Notes: generated by a model from the letters alone, not told the origin. A DNA stretch of 64,000 bases from Bdellovibrionales bacterium (GCA_027459485.1 DAIDIG010000003.1:186001-250000), one strand, 5' to 3'. Positions 19,716 to 29,963 are shown, numbered from the stretch's first letter. Translations and numbers: made by a program.

Positions 19716-20406
19716 AGTCGTAGCAAACGCATCCGAAGCGGTTCGCGGTGTTAAAAGCGGAATGACACTGCTGTTCGGCGGTTTTGGTTTGTGCGGCATC
19801 CCCGAAAATTCGATTTTAGCTTTGCGCGAGCTAGGTGCGAATAATCTCACGTGCGTATCGAACAACGCAGGCGTCGATGATTGGGGGCTCGGTTTACTAC
19901 TGCAAAAAGGCCAAATTAAAAAAATGGTGTCGAGCTACGTTGGCGAAAACGAGCTGTTTGAGAAATTATTTTTGAGCGGGCAACTTGAGGTTGAGCTCAC
20001 TCCGCAAGGCACGCTCGCCGAAAAGTTGCGGGCCGGCGGGGCTGGCATTCCGGCCTTTTACACTCCCACAGGAGTCGGCACTGTCGTCGCCGAAGGCAAA
20101 GAAACAAAAACGATCGACGGCCGCGAATACGTTCTCGAGCGCGCGATTACAGGAGATTTCGCATTCGTAAAAGCGTGGAAGGGCGACAAATTCGGAAACC
20201 TCGTATTTCGCAAAGCATCGCGCAACTTCAACCCGATGGTCGCCACAGCCGGTAAAATCACGGTCGCCGAAGTTGAGGAACTGGTTGAAATCGGCGAACT
20301 CGACCCGGATTCGATTCACACGCCCGGCGTTTACATCAATCGGATCTTTCAAGGCACGAATTATCAAAAACGAATCGAAAATTTGACCGTGTCGAAGCCG
20401 GCTTAA
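19708..20406 (+). CDS. 3-oxoacid CoA-transferase subunit A
   Basis: 232 residues of a family I CoA-transferase alpha subunit: [17 protein letters not shown] then S-N-N-A-G. With subunit B it moves CoA from succinyl-CoA (or another donor) to acetoacetate. The chosen ATG overlaps the end of the thiolase frame by eight bases; a longer frame runs back into thiolase but has no support. Subunit B follows after 13 bases. Confidence 0.92.
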   Translation: MNKVVANASEAVRGVKSGMTLLFGGFGLCGIPENSILALRELGANNLTCVSNNAGVDDWGLGLLLQKGQIKKMVSSYVGENELFEKLFLSGQLEVELTPQGTLAEKLRAGGAGIPAFYTPTGVGTVVAEGKETKTIDGREYVLERAITGDFAFVKAWKGDKFGNLVFRKASRNFNPMVATAGKITVAEVEELVEIGELDPDSIHTPGVYINRIFQGTNYQKRIENLTVSKPA

Positions 20407-20419
20407 GCGGGAGAGTTTT

Positions 20420-21100
20420 ATGGCGCAACAAAAAGGCCTTTCACGCGAACAAATCGCGCAACGAATCGCTCACGAAATCGAACACGGTGATTGCGTGAAT
20501 CTCGGCATCGGCATCCCGACTTTGGCGGCCAATTATATTCCGCTCGACAAACACGTCATGCTTCAAAGTGAAAACGGGTTATTGGGGATGGGCCCTTTCC
20601 CGACCGAGAATCGGGTGGATCCGGATCTCATTAATGCCGGCAAGCAGACCGTGACGGCGGTGCCCGGCGCGAGCTTTTTTTCTTCGGCCGAAAGCTTCGC
20701 CATGATTCGCGGCGGCCATATTGACCTCACGGTTTTGGGCGCGATGCAAGTTTCGCAAACCGGGGATATCGCGAACTGGATGGTGCCTGGCAAACTCGTA
20801 AAAGGCATGGGTGGCGCGATGGACCTCGTCGCCGGCGCGAAGTATGTCATCGTGGCCATGCAACAGCTCGACAATAAGGGCAACAGTAAGCTTGTGCGGT
20901 CATGTACATTGCCGCTCACCGGCCGCGGGTGCGTTCACATGATTGTGACAGATATGGGAGTTTACGAAATTACTCCTCAAGGTTTTTTGCTTACCGAAAT
21001 TGCACCAGGCTTTACCGTCGACGAGATACGTAAGTCCGTCGCGGGCGATTTGAGCGTGGCGCCGAATCTGAAAGCGATGGCACAGCCGGCGACTGTTTGA
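20420..21100 (+). CDS. 3-oxoacid CoA-transferase subunit B
   Basis: 226 residues. The catalytic Glu is in the S-E-N-G-L-L-G-M-G motif. The family-typical [19 protein letters not shown] and [11 protein letters not shown] follow. GGGAGAG sits five bases before the ATG. It completes the thiolase/CoA-transferase cassette for ketone-body use, a plausible route for a bacterium living on host-derived fatty acids. Confidence 0.93.
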   Translation: MAQQKGLSREQIAQRIAHEIEHGDCVNLGIGIPTLAANYIPLDKHVMLQSENGLLGMGPFPTENRVDPDLINAGKQTVTAVPGASFFSSAESFAMIRGGHIDLTVLGAMQVSQTGDIANWMVPGKLVKGMGGAMDLVAGAKYVIVAMQQLDNKGNSKLVRSCTLPLTGRGCVHMIVTDMGVYEITPQGFLLTEIAPGFTVDEIRKSVAGDLSVAPNLKAMAQPATV

Positions 21101-21112
21101 AATCGTAACTAC

Positions 21113-21547
21113 ATGACAATCGAAATTCTCGAGATTCAACATGGTTCACCTGAGTATGGCCTTGAAGTGACACTTCGAAATAAAATTCTCCGCCAACCGC
21201 TCGGCCTGCACTTTTCTTCTGACGAATTGGCTAAAGAATGCTTCGACATTCATCTTGGTGCATTTTTGGGGCCGGCAATGGTCGGCTGCTTGTTGCTACG
21301 ACGGGTTAATGCACACACGGCTAAAATGCGTCAAGTAGCGATCGACGTTAGCGCTCAGGGCCGCGGGATTGGCCGCCGACTAGTGGCAACCGCAGAAGAA
21401 AGAGCGCGCGCCATGGGCTATACCGTTATTGAATTGAATGCTCGAGCGACCGCCATCGCGTTTTACTCAAAACTTGGTTACGAGGTGTGTGGCGAGCCGT
21501 TTACCGAATTGACATTGGCTCATCAAAAAATGCGAAAAATACTTTAA
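21113..21547 (+). CDS. GNAT family N-acetyltransferase
   Basis: 144 residues with the GNAT core: motif A V-A-I-D-V-S-A-Q-G-R-G-I-G-R-R-L-V binds acetyl-CoA, and A-I-A-F-Y-S-K-L-G-Y-E is motif B. The acceptor substrate cannot be inferred. It sits 12 bases after the CoA-transferase gene on the same strand and may be part of that transcript. The ribosome-binding site is weak. Confidence 0.88.
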   Translation: MTIEILEIQHGSPEYGLEVTLRNKILRQPLGLHFSSDELAKECFDIHLGAFLGPAMVGCLLLRRVNAHTAKMRQVAIDVSAQGRGIGRRLVATAEERARAMGYTVIELNARATAIAFYSKLGYEVCGEPFTELTLAHQKMRKIL

Positions 21548-21653
21548 CTCAAACTAAAATAAATACTCAACCATGGTCGAGACAGGCATGCGTGGTTCAT
21601 GCCAAGTGACAAGCCATCAGGCATAATAAAGAAATTGGACGTGAGGTGTTGGG

Positions 21654-22640
21654 TTGTCCGGTCAAACACGAGAGCTTAAAAAAGGCGAATTGTTATTTCG
21701 CGAAGGCGATCAATCCGATGCGATGTACGTCATAAAAAAAGGTCAAATTTCGGTCGTTAAAACGAAGGGTGCTGGAGAAGTCGAGTTGGCCGAATTAGGC
21801 GCAGGGGCCATGATCGGCGAAATGGCATTTTTTGACAACAAGCCGCGATCGGCTGGCGCGCGAGCAAAATCCGATTCCACCGTCATTGTTCTACCGTTCA
21901 CGTCTCTTTATGCACAGTTCAAAACCTTCCCCGAATGGTTGAAGGCAATGGTGAAAAACGTCAACGGCAAATTACGAGAGGCCAACGCCAAAATCAAGAA
22001 TCTTGAACGAGAAACCGCGATCGATGCGACAGCTTTTGCCCCCCACATGATCACGCGCCTATGCGCCATCATCGCGCTCGTCGGTTTCAAGAGCGGACAA
22101 AAAGAAGGCGACGGGATTGCGCTACCCTATTCCATCCTGCGTAATTATTGCATTCAGATATTTCAGGCGCCGACCAACAAACTCGATCGCATGCTCGAAG
22201 CCCTGCAAGGTTTCGGCGTTCTAAAAGTTGATGATCTCGGTGAAGGCCGAAAAAAGGTCACGCTGCTCAGGCACGATTTTCTCACCGGCTTCGTCGATTG
22301 GTATAATGAGTATCTGTTCAAAGAAGAAAGTAAGCGAATCACGATTACCGAAAAAGAGTTGCCGGCACTGAAGGGGCTGCTATTTTACGGGCTCAAAGGC
22401 AAACCCGACGAAAGCGGGATTGTGACCGTGAATTTAACCGACATGCAAAACAATTCAATGAAAGACCTCGGTCGACTCTTCAGCGTGAGCGATACGGATT
22501 CGCTCGCCGAAAAAAAGGTTGTGCAAGACAAACAATCGGGCGAAGGCGGAGCGCTCACGCAGAAGTTCAATCTAAAAGAGATCGAAACATTAGCTTATTA
22601 TTGGGAGTTGGTTTTCGCATTGTCAAAGATCACGTCCTAA
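21654..22640 (+). CDS. Cyclic-nucleotide-binding domain protein
   Basis: 328 residues starting at TTG with GAGGTG upstream. Residues 1-95 are a CRP-type cyclic-nucleotide-binding barrel: K-G-E-L-L-F-R-E-G-D-Q-S-D-A-M-Y-V-I-K-K-G, then G-E-M-A-F-F-D-N-K-P-R-S-A-G-A-R, the phosphate-binding cassette. The remaining 230 residues are not the normal Crp helix-turn-helix and look like a separate, partly winged-helix-like helical region. It may respond to the nucleotide made by cyclases such as the one at 35762. Confidence 0.82.
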   Translation: MSGQTRELKKGELLFREGDQSDAMYVIKKGQISVVKTKGAGEVELAELGAGAMIGEMAFFDNKPRSAGARAKSDSTVIVLPFTSLYAQFKTFPEWLKAMVKNVNGKLREANAKIKNLERETAIDATAFAPHMITRLCAIIALVGFKSGQKEGDGIALPYSILRNYCIQIFQAPTNKLDRMLEALQGFGVLKVDDLGEGRKKVTLLRHDFLTGFVDWYNEYLFKEESKRITITEKELPALKGLLFYGLKGKPDESGIVTVNLTDMQNNSMKDLGRLFSVSDTDSLAEKKVVQDKQSGEGGALTQKFNLKEIETLAYYWELVFALSKITS

Positions 22641-22668
22641 AAAATCGCTCTCTTAGCTAAATAAGAGA
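22640..22668 (-). terminator. Intrinsic terminator overlapping the lipoprotein stop
   Basis: Reading the minus strand, TCTCTTA and TAAGAGA form a 7-bp stem with a six-base loop, followed by GCGATTTTTT. The stop codon TAG of the lipoprotein gene lies in the loop. It sits between convergent genes and may slow transcription from both sides. Confidence 0.6.
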
Positions 22669-23202
22669 CAATCTCGAGTACGTCGCAATGATTGTGTCAC
22701 CTCGCGGGCAAATGGTCCCGCTCGATAGCGATTTCAAGGTCAGCTGATCCCCCTGAAGTGAAAACGAATCCGCCGGATCATTTGAAATCCCTTTCGTCGA
22801 GGCGGTTTGACCTTGGCATTCTTTTCGCCCGTAAGCGTGGCCACCATTGTAAATCAGCTTGTCGCCTGAAACGGCCACGACATTGTAGTTCTCAAACGAA
22901 CACCCACGGAGAGACGAATAGATACGCATGACACCGTTGTTAAATGTCAGCGTCGTCGATTTGGCTTGAACGAGCATGGCACCGAATGACGTAACAGGGT
23001 GACCGCTCGCGCAGGCGAAATTGACCAGACCCCAATCACCCGTTAAAGCTTGTTGTTTACTCCCGCCCGACGGCGACGAAGCGGAACTCACAGTCAACGC
23101 ATCACCAAATGTCGTCTGTCCCTTGGCTGGCGACTTCCGGGCACAGGCGACTAAATAAACGAGCGCCGTAGTAAACAAGGCAAAGCTGATCGACTTTCTC
23201 AT
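22657..23202 (-). CDS. Small lipoprotein of unknown function
   Basis: 181 residues from the ATG at 23202, which has AGAAGGAG five bases upstream. The frame is open further upstream but that start lacks support. The signal ends in a lipobox L-V-A-C with Cys 20. The mature part begins with a Ser/Gly-rich linker, then a compact beta-rich domain with several Cys (C-A-S-G-H, R-G-C-S-F, K-E-C-Q-G, T-I-C-P-R) that may form disulfides. It reads as an independent unit after pyk. Confidence 0.82.
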   Translation of the reverse strand: MRKSISFALFTTALVYLVACARKSPAKGQTTFGDALTVSSASSPSGGSKQQALTGDWGLVNFACASGHPVTSFGAMLVQAKSTTLTFNNGVMRIYSSLRGCSFENYNVVAVSGDKLIYNGGHAYGRKECQGQTASTKGISNDPADSFSLQGDQLTLKSLSSGTICPRGDTIIATYSRLSLI

Positions 23203-23287
23203 AGGGCTCCTTCTGAAAACGTTCAAGAAGGGCGAATGTAACACAACTGCCCGAAGATTTGGGAACGGCAAACGTGAGCTGAAATAA

Positions 23288-24772
23288 TTACTGATAGCGA
23301 AGCGGTAAATCGTCACTCGCCGGGCGTGATTTGGCGGCCGTGGCGCCGTTTAGAGAGCCAACCTGAAAAATTCGCATGGTGTTTGTTTTGGCTCCTTGAT
23401 GGACCGGCAAACCGAGAGTCATGACCACCTTATCACCGGGCTGGCATAATCCGTATCGCACCAGCTTTTCTTCGATCTGCTCCATCGCCTCTTCACTGCT
23501 TTTGTACGGATTGATGAGCATCGTTTGAATACCCCAAACCAACTCAAGACGATTGAGTGTTTCAGGCACGTACGTCACCGCGACGATCTTAGCACGCGGA
23601 CGAAAGCCCGAAATCAATGTCGCCGTTTTACCGGTCGTCGACAAGCAAACGATGACAGGCGCGTTGATCTTCAAAGCCGAAAGCGAAGCGCTCGCGCCGA
23701 TGGCTTCGGCGACTTCCATAAATTCTTGGTCGAGGGAGATATCATAGTACAGATCGCCTGAGCGCTCGACCTCGATGATTATTTCATGCATGGTTTGAAT
23801 GCACTTAAATGGATATTTACCGCTCGCGGATTCGGCCGAGAGCATGACCGCATCCGAACCGTCGATGACGGCATTGGCCACGTCCGTGATTTCAGCGCGA
23901 GTTGGCCGCGGATTCTCAACCATCGAATCGAGCATTTGCGTCGCGGTGATCACAGGCCGGCCCATTTCATTGCACAACAATATAATTTTCTTTTGCGTCT
24001 GCGGCAGCAGCGTCTGACCGATCTCGACCGCCAGATCGCCGCGCGCCACCATGACGCCGTCACTGAGAACCACAATGTCTTCTAAATTCTCGAGCGCTTC
24101 GAGCATTTCAATTTTCGCGATGATTTTGGTGTTGGGGTTTTTCGCTTGAATGATCTCGCGGAGTTTCTGTATGTCACTCCCTTGGCGCACGAAGCTCAGC
24201 GCCACATAATCGACTTTTTGGGCGAGGCCGAACTCCAAATCGACAAGATCCTTTTCAGTCATGCAATCTACCGGCAAGCGGGCACCGGGCAAATTCATGC
24301 CTTTGCGGTCTTTCAAAATGCCGCCAAAAACCACGCGGCATTTCACTTCGGTCGCGCCGACCGAAAGCACCGTCAACTCAAGCAACCCGTCGTCGAGTAA
24401 TATACGGGTGCCCGGCTCGCATGACTGCGGCAATTCTTTAAAATCGGTGGTGATGGTTTTTTCGTCGCCCAATTCGAGTGTCGTCGAAATAATAACCTCA
24501 GCGCCTTCTTTCAGCGTCACGGCTCCATTTTTTAGCCGACCGACTCGGATCTTGGGGCCTTGCAGATCCTGCAAAATGGCAACCGGAGCGTTCAGCTCAA
24601 GCGACAGTTCGCGAATATGCTGAATCACCTGCAAATGCTCCGCATGCTCGCCGTGCGAAAAATTCAACCGCGCGACGTTCATACCGGCTCGTATCGCTTT
24701 TTCTAAATTTTCTCGTGATCGTGTGGAGGGGCCAATGGTTGCGACAATTTTCGTGCGCCGGTCCGCTAACAT
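23288..24772 (-). CDS. pyk: Pyruvate kinase
   Basis: 494 residues. It makes ATP and pyruvate from phosphoenolpyruvate in glycolysis. Motifs present: T-K-I-V-A-T-I-G-P-S, G-M-N-V-A-R-L-N-F-S-H-G, the metal-binding and catalytic K-I-E with A-R-G-D-L-A-V-E-I-G, and the signature T-A-T-Q-M-L-D-S-M. The C-terminal domain (A-T-L-I-S-G-F-R-P) is the usual allosteric region. About 20 extra residues at the C terminus have no known role. It is the only central glycolytic gene in the window. Confidence 0.96.
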   Translation of the reverse strand: MLADRRTKIVATIGPSTRSRENLEKAIRAGMNVARLNFSHGEHAEHLQVIQHIRELSLELNAPVAILQDLQGPKIRVGRLKNGAVTLKEGAEVIISTTLELGDEKTITTDFKELPQSCEPGTRILLDDGLLELTVLSVGATEVKCRVVFGGILKDRKGMNLPGARLPVDCMTEKDLVDLEFGLAQKVDYVALSFVRQGSDIQKLREIIQAKNPNTKIIAKIEMLEALENLEDIVVLSDGVMVARGDLAVEIGQTLLPQTQKKIILLCNEMGRPVITATQMLDSMVENPRPTRAEITDVANAVIDGSDAVMLSAESASGKYPFKCIQTMHEIIIEVERSGDLYYDISLDQEFMEVAEAIGASASLSALKINAPVIVCLSTTGKTATLISGFRPRAKIVAVTYVPETLNRLELVWGIQTMLINPYKSSEEAMEQIEEKLVRYGLCQPGDKVVMTLGLPVHQGAKTNTMRIFQVGSLNGATAAKSRPASDDLPLRYQ

Positions 24773-24842
24773 ACGTTTGCCTCGAACTGTTTATGAGCGC
24801 CCAATTTTAGCGGCGCCCTTGCCAGCTTTTGCCGATTACGGC

Positions 24843-26522
24843 TTAAGCCTTCTCTTTATTAACGGTTGAGACGACTTGGTCCAGCTTTTCCTGGTTGCGT
24901 CGACTGATTTCATCCATCTGGCGCTCATGAGTGAGCTCAGTGATTCGCGCTTTTTCGTCGTATTTGGACTTCAAAGTCGCGAGCTGGGTGCTTTCTTCGC
25001 GTTTCATTTCTTTGACTAGCCGGCGGTCATGTTCGTCGTGTTCACGGCGTTCGCGAACGAGCTGATCTTGCAAGGCGCGGATCTGCGATTTAAATTTAGT
25101 CTGAAGATTGGCAACCTCTTCTTGGTTCTCTATTTCATGTTTTTCTGCCCGTGCCTCGACACGACGAAGAGCGTCGGCTTGGGTTTTCGATAAGCCGTAA
25201 ACCATATCGCGCTTTTTCTCGTCGTAGGCCTCACGCTGAGTGCGCACGTCGGCATCGAAATCGTCGCGCAATTGCTTTTCGTCTTGCTCTTCGCTTTTGC
25301 GAATTTTGCTGACGCGAGCGTCCGCGTGATCGCTCTCGTACTTGTCGCGGATCGACGTTTGTTCTTTTAAATTATCGAATGCTTCACGATTTTGTTCGTC
25401 GTCGAGCGCCTTCTGATCCAAAATTTGGCGCGAGTTGGCCATCATCTCGTGATCGTATTTGCGATGGAGTTTGCGGATATTGTTGGCGTTGATGCGGTTA
25501 TTGTCGGCCACGGCCTGTTCGCGCGCATTTTCAAGATAATCGAATTTAGTTTCGTATTCGTCGCGCATATCGCCGACTTCGCGTTTGGCTTTTGCTTCCG
25601 CATTCAATGCGTTTTGGGCGTCGCGATTGCGTTCGCGCGCCAATTGCATTTTCAATTCATCGATTTCACGATTCATTCGATCGGCCACCCGATCGTGAAA
25701 TTGCGCGTCTGTACCGCTTTCTTCTTGCAGATCTTTTTCGCGCTGTTTCGCATACCGGTGACGGATATCGCCGAGGTCTTCGTTAAACCCCTGCCGGGCG
25801 CGGGCTAGCGACTGGTTGTGGGCTTCGTCGCGCATCAGAAGATTGTTCATATGCGCGTTTTCTGACCGCGCTTTGTCTTCGTCAAAGCGGTTTTGTTGGT
25901 CACGCAATTGTTGATGATCAGCCTGATACATTTCGCGGTTTTCGCGATCGAGCCGACCTACTTCTTGATCGCGACTTTCGCGAAGCTCCTTCATTTCCTT
26001 TTCATGCTGCTGATCGAGAGCGGTGCGAATACGTTGCACATCCGCTCGTTCGTCGTGGCGAATATTGTCGAGGTCATCAGTGAATTGTTGGTTACGCGCT
26101 TCATCCTCACGTTCGAGTTGATGCTGAAGATCTTCGACGCGATTGTCACGGCCTTCTTTCATGAGACGCAGGTCTTCGCTTGAAGTTTTGCGCGCGCGAT
26201 CGAGCTTCGCTTGATTTTCGGCCATGAGCTTTTCTAATTGCCGGGCGTACATTTTACGCAAGTTATCCACGTCGTTCTGATAGGTCAGATCGCGACGAGT
26301 GATGGCGTCTTGGTTTTGATGTCGGATGCGATCGACTGTATGGGAGTTGGCGCGCTCGACTTCAGCGAGCTCCCGGTCATGGCGCCGGTTCATTTCGGCG
26401 AGCTCCAAGTTTTGTCGCTTGATCAGATCATCGATACGTTTTTGATACCGTCTTCGCGTATCACGCAGCTCGTCGTTCTGCTTGTTCCCGGACGACTTCG
26501 AGCCGATGGTGTTGGATGACAT
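24843..26522 (-). CDS. Long highly charged coiled-coil protein
   Basis: 559 residues. Apart from the first 18, almost the whole length is Arg/Glu/Asp/Gln-rich helix with heptad-like repeats (R-R-R-Y-Q-K-R-I-D-D-L; D-R-E-L-A-E-V-E-R). There is no signal peptide or membrane segment. AGGAGG lies six bases before the ATG, so strong translation is likely. Length and composition suggest a cytoplasmic filament, scaffold or chromosome/cell-shape factor; similar proteins in predatory bacteria are described only as coiled-coil proteins. No catalytic motif. Confidence 0.85.
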   Translation of the reverse strand: MSSNTIGSKSSGNKQNDELRDTRRRYQKRIDDLIKRQNLELAEMNRRHDRELAEVERANSHTVDRIRHQNQDAITRRDLTYQNDVDNLRKMYARQLEKLMAENQAKLDRARKTSSEDLRLMKEGRDNRVEDLQHQLEREDEARNQQFTDDLDNIRHDERADVQRIRTALDQQHEKEMKELRESRDQEVGRLDRENREMYQADHQQLRDQQNRFDEDKARSENAHMNNLLMRDEAHNQSLARARQGFNEDLGDIRHRYAKQREKDLQEESGTDAQFHDRVADRMNREIDELKMQLARERNRDAQNALNAEAKAKREVGDMRDEYETKFDYLENAREQAVADNNRINANNIRKLHRKYDHEMMANSRQILDQKALDDEQNREAFDNLKEQTSIRDKYESDHADARVSKIRKSEEQDEKQLRDDFDADVRTQREAYDEKKRDMVYGLSKTQADALRRVEARAEKHEIENQEEVANLQTKFKSQIRALQDQLVRERREHDEHDRRLVKEMKREESTQLATLKSKYDEKARITELTHERQMDEISRRNQEKLDQVVSTVNKEKA

Positions 26523-26598
26523 CCTGTCCTCCTAAAAATTCTTCGAACGACTCTCTCAAGTTTAGCATTAGGCGTGATTTCGAGCATCGCCCCAAAGT

Positions 26599-27378
26599 CT
26601 AGTTCATGAAATTTTGCGCGCGAAACAGGTTGCGTAGCCGTTTAATTTCGGCCCGATGTTTAGACAATAGCCGAGCTTTGCGCTCTTTTTCCTGTTCAGC
26701 CGACGCCAGTTCACGATTCACGACTTGTGTGTACCAAGGGCCGACGTCCTCTGTCGCCTGCACCCAGGCCGGCAAAAATTCGTCGATTCGCCGCTGAAAC
26801 TCGTTGATATCGGACTCCGAATACACCCGCGCCCATTTGCGAAGCAACGTCTTCACATTCGCCGTTCGCGGGAATTCCGTTCGCGCAACACCTGTGGTCG
26901 CCACGCGGCCGATCGTCACAACCATACCTTTTGGCAACGGAAACACTCTTGTGGACCCGCGCGGACGGTAATTCAAGTCGGCCGTGAGATTGGTGATGTC
27001 GCTGCGCCGATCTTGAGCGCCGATCAACAACTCACCATTTGCAACCCGAACGCGGGCATAAAGTGTTCTGACTTTAATTGGCGTACGTGCGTTCAGCCAA
27101 AAAATACCTCGAACGAGGCGGACCGTCGTCTCGCCTCGCGCTCGAGTAATCACCAAACTGGCTTCGGGCGACATACGCAGGCTGCCGAACGGCAACTTCA
27201 TCAAATGTCGTGCCTTTCCACTCAGAAACGCGCAGACTGAATTTTTCGTATTCTGTTCGAGCCGCGACCAGCATCCGCCGGGGATTTCGACGGGGCGCTC
27301 ATTAAGCGAATCGGCCTTCACACGAACGTCGATCACCGATGCGACCAAGAATGCGAGAATGACCCATCTGCGCTTCAA
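26599..27378 (-). CDS. Exported FecR-like protein
   Basis: 259 residues with a signal peptide ending near residue 22. The middle (residues 60-160) has the FecR-like order: G-S-L-R-M-S-P-E-A-S-L-V-I, V-R-L-V-R-G-I-F-W, I-K-V-R-T-L-Y-A-R-V, and a closing V-F-P-L-P-K-G-M-V-V-T-I. The last 90 residues are charged helix, perhaps coiled coil. It begins inside the stop of the TPR gene (ATGA overlap), so the two are translated together. Confidence 0.72.
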   Translation of the reverse strand: MKRRWVILAFLVASVIDVRVKADSLNERPVEIPGGCWSRLEQNTKNSVCAFLSGKARHLMKLPFGSLRMSPEASLVITRARGETTVRLVRGIFWLNARTPIKVRTLYARVRVANGELLIGAQDRRSDITNLTADLNYRPRGSTRVFPLPKGMVVTIGRVATTGVARTEFPRTANVKTLLRKWARVYSESDINEFQRRIDEFLPAWVQATEDVGPWYTQVVNRELASAEQEKERKARLLSKHRAEIKRLRNLFRAQNFMN

Positions 27379-28061
27379 TCTTGCTCCTGACGAAATTTGG
27401 ATTCAGCCAAAGACGCCAGCCCGCGATCCGGAAACGATTTCATCACTGTTTTATAAATGTTTGCGGCGTCCTCATGACGGCCTTTATCCTCGTAAATCTT
27501 CGCGATCCGAATGAGAGCATACCCCGTCAATTCGCTGCTGGGATAAAGGTTGAGCATTTGGTTGGCGGTGTCGATGGCTTGATCGTCGTCACCCAAATTG
27601 AAGCTCGCGTTGACAATCAGGAACATCGCCTTGGGTACGTCATCCGAATAAGGATGATTATTGATCACCGACTGAAAGATATTGATGGCATGTTCGAATT
27701 TACCGTTATTATATGCACGAACCCCGTCTTGAAAGACCGAATCGGCGGTCTGAAAGCCGATGCTGTCATTCTGCTGATCCTGCACAACGCTTGCGAGTGT
27801 GCGCATCGGGTAGCTCTTCTCGCCTGGCCCTTTTTTCTTGATCGCTTCGGGCAACAAAGTGGCCACTTCGTTTCGAAAATCGGCGAATTGGTACGACAAA
27901 AGAAGGCGTTCGAATCGTTCATGGCGCACCTTGAATTGCAGGCCTTCGATTCGCGCTTGAAGCGCGTGCACCGGGCTGAAATGCTGGCGGAGTCGGCTGT
28001 AAAATAGCGTCGCCGCCAGCGTCCATGCCATTGTGAATGTCACAAAAACGTTGGTATTCAT
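27375..28061 (-). CDS. Membrane-anchored TPR protein (YbgF/BamD-like)
   Basis: 228 residues from the ATG at 28061. An N-terminal hydrophobic segment (F-V-T-F-T-M-A-W-T-L-A-A-T-L-F) anchors it, then a short helical stretch, then tetratricopeptide repeats from about residue 110 (Y-N-N-G-K-F-E-H-A-I-N-I-F-Q; G-D-D-D-Q-A-I-D-T-A-N; G-R-H-E-D-A-A-N-I-Y) in the style of YbgF/CpoB. It probably works in the periplasm. An upstream in-frame start has no ribosome-binding site. Its stop overlaps the start of the FecR-like gene. Confidence 0.85.
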   Translation of the reverse strand: MNTNVFVTFTMAWTLAATLFYSRLRQHFSPVHALQARIEGLQFKVRHERFERLLLSYQFADFRNEVATLLPEAIKKKGPGEKSYPMRTLASVVQDQQNDSIGFQTADSVFQDGVRAYNNGKFEHAINIFQSVINNHPYSDDVPKAMFLIVNASFNLGDDDQAIDTANQMLNLYPSSELTGYALIRIAKIYEDKGRHEDAANIYKTVMKSFPDRGLASLAESKFRQEQD

Positions 28062-28171
28062 CACAGTTCGTATCGGAAAACGAGAATAAAAATTGAATCC
28101 GGACGAAAGTATTGGGCATGAAAGTGAGGCAAAATTGGTCAAACTTTAGACGAACATGTCACGGCGATTGA

Positions 28172-29917
28172 CTACATTTCGGTCGGAGCTGCCATACTCA
28201 AAATTTTGAGACCGCCGCGAATCACCGATTGGGTGATCCAAACAAGCGCCAAGCGTGAATCGAGAAGTTCAGCTTCACCGCCGATGATTTTGTGATGGTG
28301 GTAGAAGTGATTAAAGTCCGCGCATAACTCTAGGAGGTAGTTCGCCACAATATTCGGTTTAAAATTTTGATAAGCTTGACTTAAAACGTCCTCGTAGCGC
28401 AACAGCGATTTGATTAGTTTGCGCTCTTCGGGAGAATCGAGTTTGTGAAGACGGGTCGGTTCAATCTCATCCGGTACTCTCCGGGCCGCCTTAGCTAAAA
28501 TACTGACGCACCGAACGTGCACGTATTGGACATACGGACCCGAATCACCTTCAAAACTAAGGGCTTGCTCCCAATCAAATTCGACGTCACGCACACGGTC
28601 GTTCACCAAATCGTTGAAAATAATGGCGCCGACACCCACTTGCTCAGCGATTTCATCTCTGTTTCTGCTGACGGCTTTGGCCGCAGCAGCACTCTCTGTC
28701 GCCTTTGCGGTCATTCGCTGTTTCACCAGGTCAACAGCGCGATTGAGTAAATCCTCGAGCCGAATAATTTGGCCTTTGCGGCTCGACATTTTGCCGCCGA
28801 GCTCGGCATCTTTGAAGCGGTACAAACCAAAGCCGATATGATGGCATTGTGACCACCATGAAAATCCAAGACGCCGCAAAACGCTGAAAACTTGCTTAAA
28901 GTGGAGCGATTGATCGGCGGCCACTACATAAAGTGCAATGTCGGCTTTTAAAACATTAAATCGGTACATTGCACTGGCAATGTCGCGGGTCGCGTACAGC
29001 GAAGCCCCATCGGACTTCAAAATCAGACACGGCGGTATTTTTTCGTCGCTCAAATCGACGACCATCGCACCTTCGCTCTCGACCAAAAGGTGTTTAGTTC
29101 GCAAAAGTTCCTCGACGCCCTTAAGGCGATCATTATAAAATGATTCACCCCGAACCAGATCATGTTTTACGCCTAACCGGCGCCAGTTTTTGTCAAAATG
29201 TTCAAGTGAAATCTCAACAAATTTTCGCCAGAGCTTAAGGAGCTCTGTGTCGCCCTCTTCCATCTTTTTAAACGTCAGAGACCCTTTGCGTTCAAGCTCG
29301 GGATCATTTTCAGCCTCGGCGTGAAACCGCACGTAGAGTTTGAACAAAGATTCAAAGGCATCAGTCTCAAAATCATATTCTTTACCCCAAAGCTGATACG
29401 CGTACGCGAGTTTGCCAAACTGCACGCCCCAGTCGCCGAGATGATTAAGGCCGATGACTTTGTACCCCTGAGATTCGGCCAGATTGCGCAGGGCCTGGCC
29501 AATCATGGTGGCCCGTAAATGACCCACGTGCATGGGCTTCGCGACGTTGGGGCTTGAGTAATCGATGACAATTGTTTTGCCTTCGCCCGCGCGACGAAAT
29601 CCGAGGCGATCGCCCGCCTTTCGCGTCTCATTATATAATGTCGAGAAAATCTCAAGCTCATCCAAATGAAAATTGACGTAGCCGCCAACCGCTTCGACGT
29701 TCGCAACTCCGGTAATCGGATTTGTCAAGAGGTCATTGACAATTTCTTTAGCGATAACCGGTGGAGCTTTTTTCAATTCACGGGATAATGAAAAAACCGG
29801 TATCGACAAATGGCCGTGCTCGAGATCTTTTGGGATTTCAAAAAGCTCCCCGACAGATTTGCCATTAAAATATTTTGCCAAGTGTTGGGATAAGCGGTCG
29901 CGAATCGGAGTCAACAT
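28172..29917 (-). CDS. argS: Arginyl-tRNA synthetase
   Basis: 581 residues of a class I synthetase that charges tRNA-Arg. The N-terminal Add-1 domain is followed by the HIGH-equivalent H-V-G-H in A-K-P-M-H-V-G-H-L, the K-M-S-S-R-K-G-type loop, and a helical anticodon-binding (DALR) domain ending the protein. It is divergent from the HU gene and shares its upstream region. Confidence 0.96.
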   Translation of the reverse strand: MLTPIRDRLSQHLAKYFNGKSVGELFEIPKDLEHGHLSIPVFSLSRELKKAPPVIAKEIVNDLLTNPITGVANVEAVGGYVNFHLDELEIFSTLYNETRKAGDRLGFRRAGEGKTIVIDYSSPNVAKPMHVGHLRATMIGQALRNLAESQGYKVIGLNHLGDWGVQFGKLAYAYQLWGKEYDFETDAFESLFKLYVRFHAEAENDPELERKGSLTFKKMEEGDTELLKLWRKFVEISLEHFDKNWRRLGVKHDLVRGESFYNDRLKGVEELLRTKHLLVESEGAMVVDLSDEKIPPCLILKSDGASLYATRDIASAMYRFNVLKADIALYVVAADQSLHFKQVFSVLRRLGFSWWSQCHHIGFGLYRFKDAELGGKMSSRKGQIIRLEDLLNRAVDLVKQRMTAKATESAAAAKAVSRNRDEIAEQVGVGAIIFNDLVNDRVRDVEFDWEQALSFEGDSGPYVQYVHVRCVSILAKAARRVPDEIEPTRLHKLDSPEERKLIKSLLRYEDVLSQAYQNFKPNIVANYLLELCADFNHFYHHHKIIGGEAELLDSRLALVWITQSVIRGGLKILSMAAPTEM

Positions 29918-29963
29918 GATTTGGATCTTATCGGAATTTTTTTTCTTTTCAACATCGAGACTC

